NCBI GenBank assembly: GCA_002353225.1
Contig: DEJF01000053.1
Coordinates: forward strand, 1 to 6,756
Source: Prevotella sp. UBA2755
GTDB lineage: Bacteria > Bacteroidota > Bacteroidia > Bacteroidales > Bacteroidaceae
Reading direction: 5' to 3'
DNA: 6,756 nt
Part shown: in pieces, positions 1 to 5,365 of the stretch
Layout: each line of letters starts with the position of its first letter
How positions within the stretch are numbered: the first letter of the stretch is position 1
Made by a program: the position numbers and the translations under genes
The notes under the pieces: model-generated
The model's input: only the letters and a program-made list of their open reading frames with translations
Databases searched by the model: none
Told to the model about the DNA's origin: nothing

Positions 1-1
1 G

Positions 2-301
2 AAGCGCTTCAAGGTTGGTGCCGCTGTCGTTTCAGCCCGTAGGATGGGTACAACGGCAACTCTCGACACGCTGAACAAATATTTCCTGCATGGTGAGATG
101 CCTGTAGCCGCAAGTCGCTATTGGAATGCCGTGCATGGCAATTCACCAGAAGAAGTTATGAAAGATGAAGAAGGATTGCAGACAATGCGTGTGTTGGGCC
201 GCAACATGGCTTTTCTTATCCGTGCCATCCATGCTGAGCGTGAGCGTAGCGGCTTGCCAGAGCAGGAACCCCAACGAATCGCAACGAATTTTATCAAATA
301 A
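2..301 (+). CDS. Flavodoxin-family / NADPH-dependent FMN reductase-like protein, 3' part only
   Basis: The reading frame is open from base 2, so the gene begins before the window; only about the last 99 residues are present. The visible part has features of the NAD(P)H-dependent FMN reductase / iron-sulfur flavoprotein-type flavodoxin family: a beta strand ending in VVSARRMG (a loop near the FMN in this family), then LDTLNKYFLHGEMPV, SRYWNAVHG and a terminal helix with DEEGLQTMRVLGRNMAFLI. Such proteins bind FMN and reduce small electron acceptors in the cytoplasm. The N-terminal phosphate-binding loop is outside the window, so cofactor binding cannot be checked. The internal ATG at 44 lies inside the domain and is not the start. 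The TAA stop at 299-301 is 4 nt before the next ATG, which suggests co-transcription. The family call is from remembered conservation; the exact substrate is unknown. Confidence 0.85.
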   Translation, partial: KRFKVGAAVVSARRMGTTATLDTLNKYFLHGEMPVAASRYWNAVHGNSPEEVMKDEEGLQTMRVLGRNMAFLIRAIHAERERSGLPEQEPQRIATNFIK

Positions 302-305
302 GAAG

Positions 306-674
306 ATGACGGACAAAGATATGATTGAAGCCCTCTACCGGGAGATGTACAAGGCAATGGTGGAGAAGGATACGGCAACACTGAACCGTGTCCATGCAGA
401 CAATTTCGTGCTGACCCACATGACGGGGATGCACCAGTCAAAGCAAGAGTACATCAAGGCTATTGCAGGCGGCACGTTGAACTACTATTCAGCCGAGCAT
501 GAGCAGATGGACATCAAGGTCGATGGCAATCATGCCACACTTACAGGTCGTAGCCGGGTCAATGCTGCCGTCTTTGGCGGCGGTCGCCACACATGGCGGT
601 TGCAACTCTATTTCCAACTTTCCAAGCGTGACGGCCATTGGCTGTTCACCAATGCCAAGGCAAGTACATATTAA
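306..674 (+). CDS. NTF2-like fold protein (SnoaL / DUF4440 type), 122 aa
   Basis: A small cytoplasmic protein of the nuclear transport factor 2-like superfamily, typically a cone-shaped alpha+beta fold that acts as a ligand-binding or small isomerase/dehydratase-like domain. Visible signs are an N-terminal amphipathic helix pair (residues 3-32, EALYREMYKAMVEKD then TATLNRVHADNFVLTH), a KQEYIKAIAGG helix at about 46-55, and then beta-rich sequence with alternating hydrophobics. The last strands read HTWRLQLYFQLSKRDGHWLFTNAKAS, the classic end of DUF4440 proteins where the W of 'GHW' packs the sheet. The length fits a complete single domain. The ATG at 306 is preferred because it lies 4 nt after the flavodoxin stop with an AAGAAG stretch just upstream. 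An in-frame extension back to 165 would lie wholly inside the upstream gene. No catalytic residue can be assigned with confidence. It probably forms an operon with the reductase. Confidence 0.85.
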   Translation: MTDKDMIEALYREMYKAMVEKDTATLNRVHADNFVLTHMTGMHQSKQEYIKAIAGGTLNYYSAEHEQMDIKVDGNHATLTGRSRVNAAVFGGGRHTWRLQLYFQLSKRDGHWLFTNAKASTY

Positions 675-705
675 AAAGATTTGTGTAAGGCCAGCATCAA
701 TACCG

Positions 706-1065
706 TTATCTCCTGTATAAGTATTTCCAGATTTCAATTGCATCATCGCTGAATTGAAGCTTGCGTTCAGACTCGCGCACAATCTTCAGTACACGACTTT
801 CAGAAAGCAGATGCTTTTCAGCGATTTTCTTCACGGAAAGCCTTTTGGTCTGTAGGCCATAGTAGGCACAGAGAATGTCAGTTTCCCGTTTTGTAAGTGT
901 CTTGCGTATCATCGAGAATATCTGGCGAAGTAACTCACTACGCTCAACCTCGGAGTCGGCAAGGCTTTCGCGTCGCTCGTCCTCTATGTAGTTGAGCGTC
1001 CCGTAATTCTCCCACTGATCAGCGAGAGCAGTATAGGCGTTTTCTTCGTCAAACAGTTCCATCAT
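706..1065 (-). CDS. Orphan sigma-70 region 4-like HTH protein, 119 aa
   Basis: Residues about 42-105 align without gaps, from memory, to the C-terminal region 4 of the Bacteroidota primary sigma factor RpoD. The match runs through LTKRETDIL, a YYGL turn, the helix SVKKIAEKHLL, the turn and recognition helix SESRVLKIV (88-96), the ERKLQ helix, and a final WKYLYRR resembling the RpoD end. Regions 1-3, needed for core binding and promoter melting at -10, are absent. The N-terminal 40 residues are acidic and unassigned. The recognition-helix positions equivalent to E. coli sigma-70 R584, E585, R588 and Q589 read E89, S90, L93 and K94, so the usual -35 contacts are lost. The gene starts within the stop of the upstream minus-strand gene (ATGA, 1062-1065), implying translational coupling. 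The second ATG at 1062 is an equally possible start. A regulator role is inference; a decayed sigma-factor fragment is the alternative. Confidence 0.75.
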   Translation of the reverse strand: MMELFDEENAYTALADQWENYGTLNYIEDERRESLADSEVERSELLRQIFSMIRKTLTKRETDILCAYYGLQTKRLSVKKIAEKHLLSESRVLKIVRESERKLQFSDDAIEIWKYLYRR

Positions 1066-1400
1066 CTTATATTCTTTGCCTTTCGTAAGTCCATCATGTC
1101 ATCCCAGAAGTCATCAGCGTCTGTTTCGGTGAACCCCTCATGCGACATTTCTTTGAGAATCGCATCCAACAGTTGCATCTTCGTCACTTGCAGGTCAGGA
1201 GCCACATCGATAGGGCAAGCCACAATGTCGCCCAACGAACCGACATGCACGTTGGAAACGGCAATCTCTCCATTCAGGACTTTCACCTTAATCCGATTGC
1301 TTGAACCGTATTCAGGCTTCGTCTTCAGCAGTTCATCATAGAGAGGAATGCTGGCGTATGCTTCTGCATCAACAGACTGTAGTAGTTCCCTGAGTGTCAT
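1062..1400 (-). CDS. Uncharacterised acidic protein, about 112 aa (weakly DUF6557-like)
   Basis: I do not firmly recognise this protein. The call to DUF6557, a Bacteroidota family of unknown function, rests on a remembered pattern only: an N-terminal TLRELLQSVD helix, a central beta region (RIKVKVLNGEIAV), and a C-terminal helix with MQLLDAILKEM, GFTETDADDFWDDMM. There is no signal peptide or membrane segment; it is acidic and probably cytoplasmic. The frame is open with ATGs at 1442, 1418 and 1400 (positions of their first base on the minus strand). I chose 1400 (MTLRELLQ) because a perfect -7 box on this strand lies at 1437-1430, so transcription should start near 1424, after the 1442 codon and close to 1418. 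The 1442 start would translate the promoter itself. It is the first gene of a two-gene operon whose second gene, the sigma-region-4 protein, overlaps its stop by 4 nt. This pairing suggests partners, for example a regulator and its modulator. Confidence 0.7.
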   Translation of the reverse strand: MTLRELLQSVDAEAYASIPLYDELLKTKPEYGSSNRIKVKVLNGEIAVSNVHVGSLGDIVACPIDVAPDLQVTKMQLLDAILKEMSHEGFTETDADDFWDDMMDLRKAKNIR

Positions 1401-1429
1401 AGTTTCATAAACTATCATAAATTCAGCCA

Positions 1430-1437
1430 CAAAATTA
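1430..1437 (-). promoter_or_regulatory. Bacteroides-type -7 promoter box for the minus-strand pair
   Basis: On the minus strand this reads TAATTTTG, a perfect match to the TAnnTTTG -7 consensus known for Bacteroides primary-sigma promoters. No clean TTTG -33 box sits at the usual 19-21 nt upstream; the nearest is a degenerate TTTCTG at about 22 nt. The predicted transcription start is near 1424, giving a leader of about 24 nt to the ATG at 1400. Confidence 0.65.
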
Positions 1438-1469
1438 CTCATTAATCCTCAGAATTTATCAGAAATGAC

Positions 1470-1477
1470 TAATTTTG
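1470..1477 (+). promoter_or_regulatory. Bacteroides-type -7 promoter box for the GNAT gene
   Basis: TAATTTTG is a perfect TAnnTTTG match on the plus strand. Transcription would begin near 1484, leaving a leader of about 32 nt before the ATG at 1516 and placing the upstream in-frame ATG at 1465 outside the transcript. No convincing TTTG -33 element lies 19-21 nt upstream, so the promoter may be weak or activator-dependent. Confidence 0.65.
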
Positions 1478-1515
1478 CAACAAAGTTTAATAATAAGGCA
1501 GATAAATCGGAATTT

Positions 1516-2106
1516 ATGGTTATCAAACAATTTACACAAGACGGAATAGACCTCGTTGCAAAGATGGCGGCGGGAGTATGGGGAAAGGAACAAGGTGCTC
1601 ACAGTTCAGAAGTAGCCCGTCTCTTCTGCCAGCATCTGACCCGTTACAGCCTGTATTCCGCTGATTTGGCTTTTCAGGCAGAAGACGAAGAAGGTCTTCA
1701 GTCCATCGCCTTTGCATGGCTGCCAGGCGACACCAACGATGCTGCTTTATGGTTGCGGAGCCAATTCCCAAATATGACAACAGAGGAGCAGCAGACACTT
1801 TTGACCAACGAGCGTTACCTGATGCGGACGGATGCAGAACTACAGTCGAAGATGGTGCCAAACTCGGCAAAACTCTCTTTCTTCATCAGTCAGAAGCCAG
1901 GCTATGGTACACCTGTGCTGAACGCCCTGATTGAACGGATCAGGGAGCGTGGAATAGAATGGCTGTACCTTTGGACTGACTGCACCTGCAACTGGCAGTA
2001 TTACCCCAAGCACGGTTATGAACTGATAGGTCAGGGCATCGCACCAGAATTCAGTACTGCCAATGAAGACTATGTCTATCGCATGTATCGCAAACGAATC
2101 ATATAA
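1516..2106 (+). CDS. GNAT family N-acetyltransferase, 196 aa
   Basis: A cytoplasmic acetyl-CoA-dependent acyltransferase of the GCN5-related superfamily; the substrate is not predictable. Numbering from the 1516 start, the acetyl-CoA pyrophosphate-binding motif A is QKPGYGT (Gln126, Gly129, Gly131, the Q/R-x-x-G-x-G/A pattern), placed after a beta strand KLSFFIS and before the helix VLNALIERIRERG. It is followed by strand WLYLWTD and then CNWQYYPKHGYEL, the usual motif B, where the Tyr-Tyr-Pro-x-x-Gly-Tyr segment ends the fold. A long helical insert (about residues 70-115) separates the N-terminal sheet from motif A, as in larger stand-alone GNATs. The ATG at 1516 is preferred over 1465 because a -7 box covers 1470-1477, and the 17 extra residues from 1465 are polar and unlike the family. 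It is divergent from the sigma-region-4 pair and shares its control region. Confidence 0.85.
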   Translation: MVIKQFTQDGIDLVAKMAAGVWGKEQGAHSSEVARLFCQHLTRYSLYSADLAFQAEDEEGLQSIAFAWLPGDTNDAALWLRSQFPNMTTEEQQTLLTNERYLMRTDAELQSKMVPNSAKLSFFISQKPGYGTPVLNALIERIRERGIEWLYLWTDCTCNWQYYPKHGYELIGQGIAPEFSTANEDYVYRMYRKRII

Positions 2107-2107
2107 C

Positions 2108-2124
2108 TTCCAATTTAACAAACA
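2108..2124 (+). repeat. Post-stop intergenic motif, copy 1
   Basis: The sequence TTCCAATTTAACAAACA begins one base after the GNAT TAA stop. It matches 15 of 17 bases at 5348-5364, which also starts one base after a TAA. The two differences are both A/G. The function is unknown; it is A-rich and unstructured, so chance or a translation-leader role are both possible. Confidence 0.4.
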
Positions 2125-2194
2125 AGAAATAATCATTCATTAAAAACGTCTTGGTAGAGACTAAAGCCTCGACTTGAAACACTCCACAAAGAAT

Positions 2195-4105
2195 ATGAAG
2201 AAAATTTTTGCAGTAATGCTTAATGTCAGCCTCTCAGTGGGGGCATTGCTACTGCCGGTAACGGCTGTGGCATCTTGCATGTCAAGAGACGGCGAACAAC
2301 CGATTAAGAGCGTGAAGTCATATGGGTTCGTTGACCTCGAAGGGGCGAAGGTGTCGGCTATCATCGTAGAGTATCGTCAGGAGGTGAAGGCCAGTTCGGT
2401 TGATGCCGCTAAATATGCCATTACCGACTATACCATCCTCCAGAAGCAGCAGAACGGCTACGCCAAGACCATAGAGACCGACAGGGACTCTGTCAAGGGC
2501 AACGAAGGCCAGATAGAGCGGGTCTATGTCAACGACCGTCCCTCACCGTCGCCAGACGGAGGTACGTCACAAGGACGTTACGTCATCATTGAGGTGAACA
2601 CGGACTATGTGCTGACAGGTCAGAACCTTGTCTGGCAGACAACGATGATGGCAGGTGTCAGGCAGACGGAAGCCATCGAGGGTGTCAGCGGCACGATAGC
2701 ACCAGGCACAGAGGAGGTCGGCAACTATACTACCGAGCAGCGTGAGGGCTGGGGAGGCAGGACGCAGACGGTCATTACCACCGACCCTGCCGGCATCATC
2801 CTGCCGGAGTTCGGCGAGGGTAGCGGGTGGACCATCCACCGCATCGGCAACGGGGCGTATGCCGCCAAACATTGCTACAGCGAATACACGGGTGAGTACT
2901 ACGACTTTGAACTGCCATACGCTATCTATGTGCCTAAGAAGGAAGTGCTGGAAGCCAACAGGGGGAATGTAGGTCTGACCATCCACATGGAACATGCCGG
3001 AGCCAACTCTACTGAACCTATGGCCGCCATCACATCCTCACGCGCCGCAGTAATCCATGCGGGGAAAGAGGTTCAGGCCATCCGCCCCACCATCGTACTC
3101 GTGCCACAGATAGAGGAGAGCCGCCGCACCACCAACGACCTCGTGGCATCGAGCGAGGCCAATGCCGCCATCTGGCAACTCATCGACTCTGTTCTCACTA
3201 CCTACAAGGGCTATATCGACGAGAACCGCATCTACGGCACGGGACAGTCGATGGGCGGCATGTGCATACTGAACATGGCAGCACAGCGCGACAATTTCTT
3301 TGCGGGCATCGTCGCCACCGGAGCGCAGTGGAGCAACAACTACGACAAGACATTCCAGAATGGCGGACAGCGCACGCCAGACAACGATTCGTCGAGTTTC
3401 AACGGCTATGGTCTTGACCGGGAAAACTATCAGAACTGGTATTACATGGTGTCGGACGACAACATCCTGGTGCAGACCTGCACAGGCGACCTGATGGCAT
3501 TTGGCGAGTGGAAGGCATTCAAAGAATACTATGAGGCTGCGGGCACAGACATCCCTTACAGCGAATGGGATCCGTTCCTGCCCATCGAAGAGCAAGAGGC
3601 CAATGGCATGAAACTGCTTGAACATGACACTACTAAGCCCGGCTGTGGCATCACGTGGGCAGGATTCAATCGAGGCAGCCACATGTCCACATGGAAGTAC
3701 GGCTATCAGGTGTTCTATCCCTTCCGGTGGCTTTATGCCCAGACCCGCCAGACGGAGATTCTGCGTGAAAAGATGGAAGGACTGAGGAATCCCTGGCTTG
3801 GGCGCGACGCTGACGGCAAAGTCCGCAAAGGCTCAGGCACCTACCGACTGAACTCGGCTCAGTTCACTCCTAATGGTGCTGATGTTATCTACAGTGAAAA
3901 CTGGACACCTGTGAGTGCCACCATCAAGATGATTGACGCCATCCCAGCTGAAGAACAAGCGGTCGATACCTCTCAGGAACGTCGCGGCCCTGGACGCAGT
4001 CAGAGCCGCACGGACATGATAGAGCAGGCAAAGACGGCATACGACAAACTTACCAATGCCGAAAAGGCTCAGGTGACAAACTATCAGCGCCTGTCGGTTC
4101 TGTAA
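2195..4105 (+). CDS. Exported EstA-type esterase (Ig-like domain plus alpha/beta hydrolase), putative lipoprotein, 636 aa
   Basis: A predicted carboxylesterase or acyl hydrolase outside the cytoplasm. Residues 1-27 form a signal peptide (MKK, then a long hydrophobic run) ending VASC, which fits a lipobox with Cys28 as the lipidated residue. Residues about 38-200 resemble the EstA Ig-like N-terminal domain known from Thermotoga EstA (VKSYGF, KVSAIIVEY, AAKYAITDYTI). The hydrolase domain follows, with the nucleophile elbow GQSMGG (Ser352), candidate acid Asp421 (or Asp422) in SDDN, and His496 in RGSHMSTW, in the correct order for a triad. The tail (about 590-636) is charged and helical (TAYDKLTNAEKAQVTNY), a pattern seen in repeat tails of surface proteins. 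I chose the ATG at 2195; a TTG at 2174 would only add seven residues before the signal peptide. The gene is visibly GC-richer than those downstream (40 of 60 bases at 3121-3180). The natural substrate is unknown; cell-wall polysaccharide acyl esters are plausible. Confidence 0.85.
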   Translation: MKKIFAVMLNVSLSVGALLLPVTAVASCMSRDGEQPIKSVKSYGFVDLEGAKVSAIIVEYRQEVKASSVDAAKYAITDYTILQKQQNGYAKTIETDRDSVKGNEGQIERVYVNDRPSPSPDGGTSQGRYVIIEVNTDYVLTGQNLVWQTTMMAGVRQTEAIEGVSGTIAPGTEEVGNYTTEQREGWGGRTQTVITTDPAGIILPEFGEGSGWTIHRIGNGAYAAKHCYSEYTGEYYDFELPYAIYVPKKEVLEANRGNVGLTIHMEHAGANSTEPMAAITSSRAAVIHAGKEVQAIRPTIVLVPQIEESRRTTNDLVASSEANAAIWQLIDSVLTTYKGYIDENRIYGTGQSMGGMCILNMAAQRDNFFAGIVATGAQWSNNYDKTFQNGGQRTPDNDSSSFNGYGLDRENYQNWYYMVSDDNILVQTCTGDLMAFGEWKAFKEYYEAAGTDIPYSEWDPFLPIEEQEANGMKLLEHDTTKPGCGITWAGFNRGSHMSTWKYGYQVFYPFRWLYAQTRQTEILREKMEGLRNPWLGRDADGKVRKGSGTYRLNSAQFTPNGADVIYSENWTPVSATIKMIDAIPAEEQAVDTSQERRGPGRSQSRTDMIEQAKTAYDKLTNAEKAQVTNYQRLSVL

Positions 4106-4135
4106 AAAACCGAAGAGGAAGCCAAGATTGAATAA
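4106..4135 (+). other. In-frame continuation of the esterase after its TAA stop
   Basis: After the TAA at 4103-4105 the same frame reads K-T-E-E-E-A-K-I-E and then a second TAA at 4133-4135. This charged sequence would naturally continue the preceding helix (NYQRLSVL). The annotated stop may therefore be a nonsense mutation trimming about ten residues, possibly tied to the A6 run at 4104-4109. It could equally be chance in a short intergenic stretch. Confidence 0.35.
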
Positions 4136-4163
4136 CTCCAATAGAAAGATAAAGTAAGAATTT

Positions 4164-4811
4164 ATGGAGATAAAAATCAGACCAAATCCGAATGAGGCTT
4201 TTCCGAATCCTAAGATTCCAAGCCTCTGTTTCATCAAAAACGTGGTGAAGAACCCGCGTATCATTATTGGTGACTACACCTACTACGATGAAACAGATGG
4301 TGCTGACCAATTCGAGAAGCATGTCACCCATTTCTACGATTTCATAGGTGACCGACTGATTATCGGCAAATTTTGCGCTATCGCCAAGGGTGTGGAGTTT
4401 GTCATGAATGGAGCCAACCATAGGATGGATGGTGTGACGACTTACCCATTTTATGTCATTGGCGGCGACTGGGGCAGTGCTATAGCACCAGTGAAAGACG
4501 AATTGCCTCTGAAGGGTGATACCGTTGTGGGTAATGACGTTTGGATTGGTCAGCATGTAACCATCATGCCAGGCGTTCATATCGGCGATGGAGCCATTAT
4601 CGGTGCCAACTCGGTGGTGGCCTCAGATATTCCACCATACGCTGTTGCCGTGGGTAATCCCTGCCGAGTGGTCAGGATGCGTTTTGACGACGAATTCATC
4701 GCCTATCTGCTGCAATTGAAATGGTGGGATTGGGACATAGAGAAGATTGAGCGCAATTTCAAAGCCTTGTCAAGTGGTGATTTGTCGTTGATCAGAAAGG
4801 TTAAAGAATAG
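4164..4811 (+). CDS. Vat-like / CatB-related hexapeptide-repeat O-acetyltransferase, 215 aa
   Basis: An acetyl-CoA-dependent O-acetyltransferase of the xenobiotic acetyltransferase (XAT) family, left-handed beta-helix, normally a cytoplasmic trimer. Motifs match Vat streptogramin A acetyltransferases in order: NPN near the N-terminus, GDYTYYDE (36-43), LIIGKFCAIAKGV (65-77), MNGANHRMDG (81-90) with the family's catalytic-type His86, TYPF (93-96), LKGDTVVGNDVWIG (116-129), IMPGVHIGDGAIIGANSVV (134-152), YAVAVGNP (159-166), and a C-terminal helix with LKWWDW (185-190). The length of 215 aa is typical of Vat enzymes, and no break is seen. The ATG at 4164 follows an AAAGTAAGAA stretch, with no strong Shine-Dalgarno. 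It is the first of a run of six same-strand genes. Whether it modifies streptogramin A or another hydroxyl compound cannot be told; many chromosomal homologues are not resistance genes. No clear promoter box was found upstream. Confidence 0.87.
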   Translation: MEIKIRPNPNEAFPNPKIPSLCFIKNVVKNPRIIIGDYTYYDETDGADQFEKHVTHFYDFIGDRLIIGKFCAIAKGVEFVMNGANHRMDGVTTYPFYVIGGDWGSAIAPVKDELPLKGDTVVGNDVWIGQHVTIMPGVHIGDGAIIGANSVVASDIPPYAVAVGNPCRVVRMRFDDEFIAYLLQLKWWDWDIEKIERNFKALSSGDLSLIRKVKE

Positions 4812-4821
4812 TTTCACATTT

Positions 4822-5346
4822 ATGGTTATACTGATAACAGGTGCTTCACATACAGGTAAGACACTTTTGGCACAACGGTTGCTTGAAAAATACAAGTATC
4901 CTTATCTGTCTATAGACCATTTGAAAATGGGCTTGATTCGTAGTGGTATGACAACTCTCACTCCAGAGGACGATGATGCCCTTACGGACGAGCTTTGGCC
5001 TATTGTGCGTGAAATGTTGAAGACTGCCATTGAGAATCACCAGAATCTCATAGTAGAGGGCTGTTATATCCCTTCTGGTTGGCTCAATGATTTCAGCGAG
5101 CGATATTTGCGGTCAATAAGGTTTATTTGCCTTGCAATGTCGGATGCTTACATTGAAGCTCATATTGATGAGATAAGGAATCACGCCTCTACCATAGAAA
5201 AGAGGTTGTACGACACAGATTATACCATAGAATCTTTGAAGTTTGACAATAAATACTACATTGATGCTTTTACTCAAAGTGGTGAGCAGATTACAATGAT
5301 TGATACAGATTATTGGCAGACTGTAGAAGAGCTCTTAGAACAGTAA
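4822..5346 (+). CDS. P-loop kinase-like ATP-binding protein, 174 aa
   Basis: A small cytoplasmic P-loop NTPase of the nucleotide/small-molecule kinase type. The Walker A motif GASHTGKT spans residues 7-14 right after an N-terminal hydrophobic strand (VILIT). Asp32 in YLSIDHLKMG sits where kinases of this group bind substrate or magnesium, and IVEG (77-80) is the Walker B-like strand with Glu79. An arginine/lysine-bearing segment near 119-130 (RNHASTIEKRLY) could be the lid, and the C-terminal strand TMIDTD plus helix closes the fold. The length fits a single domain such as chloramphenicol phosphotransferase-like or adenylate/phosphoglycerate kinase-like proteins; I cannot choose among them. 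It starts 10 nt after the acetyltransferase stop, so it is likely co-transcribed. Its 3' part is AT-rich (16 of 60 GC at 5221-5280), unlike the esterase. Confidence 0.8.
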   Translation: MVILITGASHTGKTLLAQRLLEKYKYPYLSIDHLKMGLIRSGMTTLTPEDDDALTDELWPIVREMLKTAIENHQNLIVEGCYIPSGWLNDFSERYLRSIRFICLAMSDAYIEAHIDEIRNHASTIEKRLYDTDYTIESLKFDNKYYIDAFTQSGEQITMIDTDYWQTVEELLEQ

Positions 5347-5347
5347 A

Positions 5348-5364
5348 TTCCAATTTAGCGAACA
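5348..5364 (+). repeat. Post-stop intergenic motif, copy 2
   Basis: TTCCAATTTAGCGAACA begins one base after the kinase-like gene's TAA and ends one base before the DUF1294 start codon at 5366. It matches copy 1 (2108-2124) at 15 of 17 bases. Its position makes it the whole translation-initiation region of the next gene; no Shine-Dalgarno is present. Confidence 0.4.
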
Positions 5365-5365
5365 G

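Larger units (their letters stand above)
1430..1477. repeat. 14-bp inverted repeat spanning a divergent promoter, possible operator
   Basis: The left arm at 1430-1443 (CAAAATTACTCATT) and the right arm at 1464-1477 (AATGACTAATTTTG) are inverted repeats with 13 of 14 positions matching, separated by 20 bases. The outer 8 bases of each arm are the outward-facing -7 boxes, so symmetry and promoter function coincide. The spacer also holds a direct repeat TCAGAA at 1449-1454 and 1459-1464, offset by exactly 10 bases (about one helical turn), a spacing typical of same-face binding by a dimeric regulator. The overlap of repeats with both promoters suggests one protein could control both directions at once. 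Which protein binds is not shown by the sequence; the neighbouring HTH protein is a candidate. Confidence 0.6.

Noticed and set aside
165..305. N-terminal extension of the NTF2-like gene with a seemingly hydrophobic start
   Set aside because: It overlaps the flavodoxin gene in another frame; the apparent signal peptide is an artefact, and the ATG at 306 fits the family.
675..705. Possible bidirectional terminator between the convergent genes
   Set aside because: The 31-nt gap has an A/T run but no stable stem on either strand.
2148..2161. GTCT/AGAC mini-hairpin upstream of the esterase
   Set aside because: A four-base stem without a T-run is too weak for a terminator or attenuator.
2174..2194. 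TTG start for the esterase
   Set aside because: It only places seven polar residues before a normal MKK signal peptide; the ATG at 2195 is better.
2567..2995. Minus-strand open frame of 142 codons
   Set aside because: Same reason: antisense to the EstA-like region, with no plausible domain and no promoter.
3038..3682. Long open frame on the minus strand inside the esterase gene
   Set aside because: It is antisense to a clear hydrolase domain with intact motifs; its protein has no recognisable family pattern and reflects the high GC of the gene.
4050..4580. Minus-strand open frame over the Vat-like gene
   Set aside because: It crosses the esterase end and is antisense to conserved acetyltransferase motifs; no independent support.
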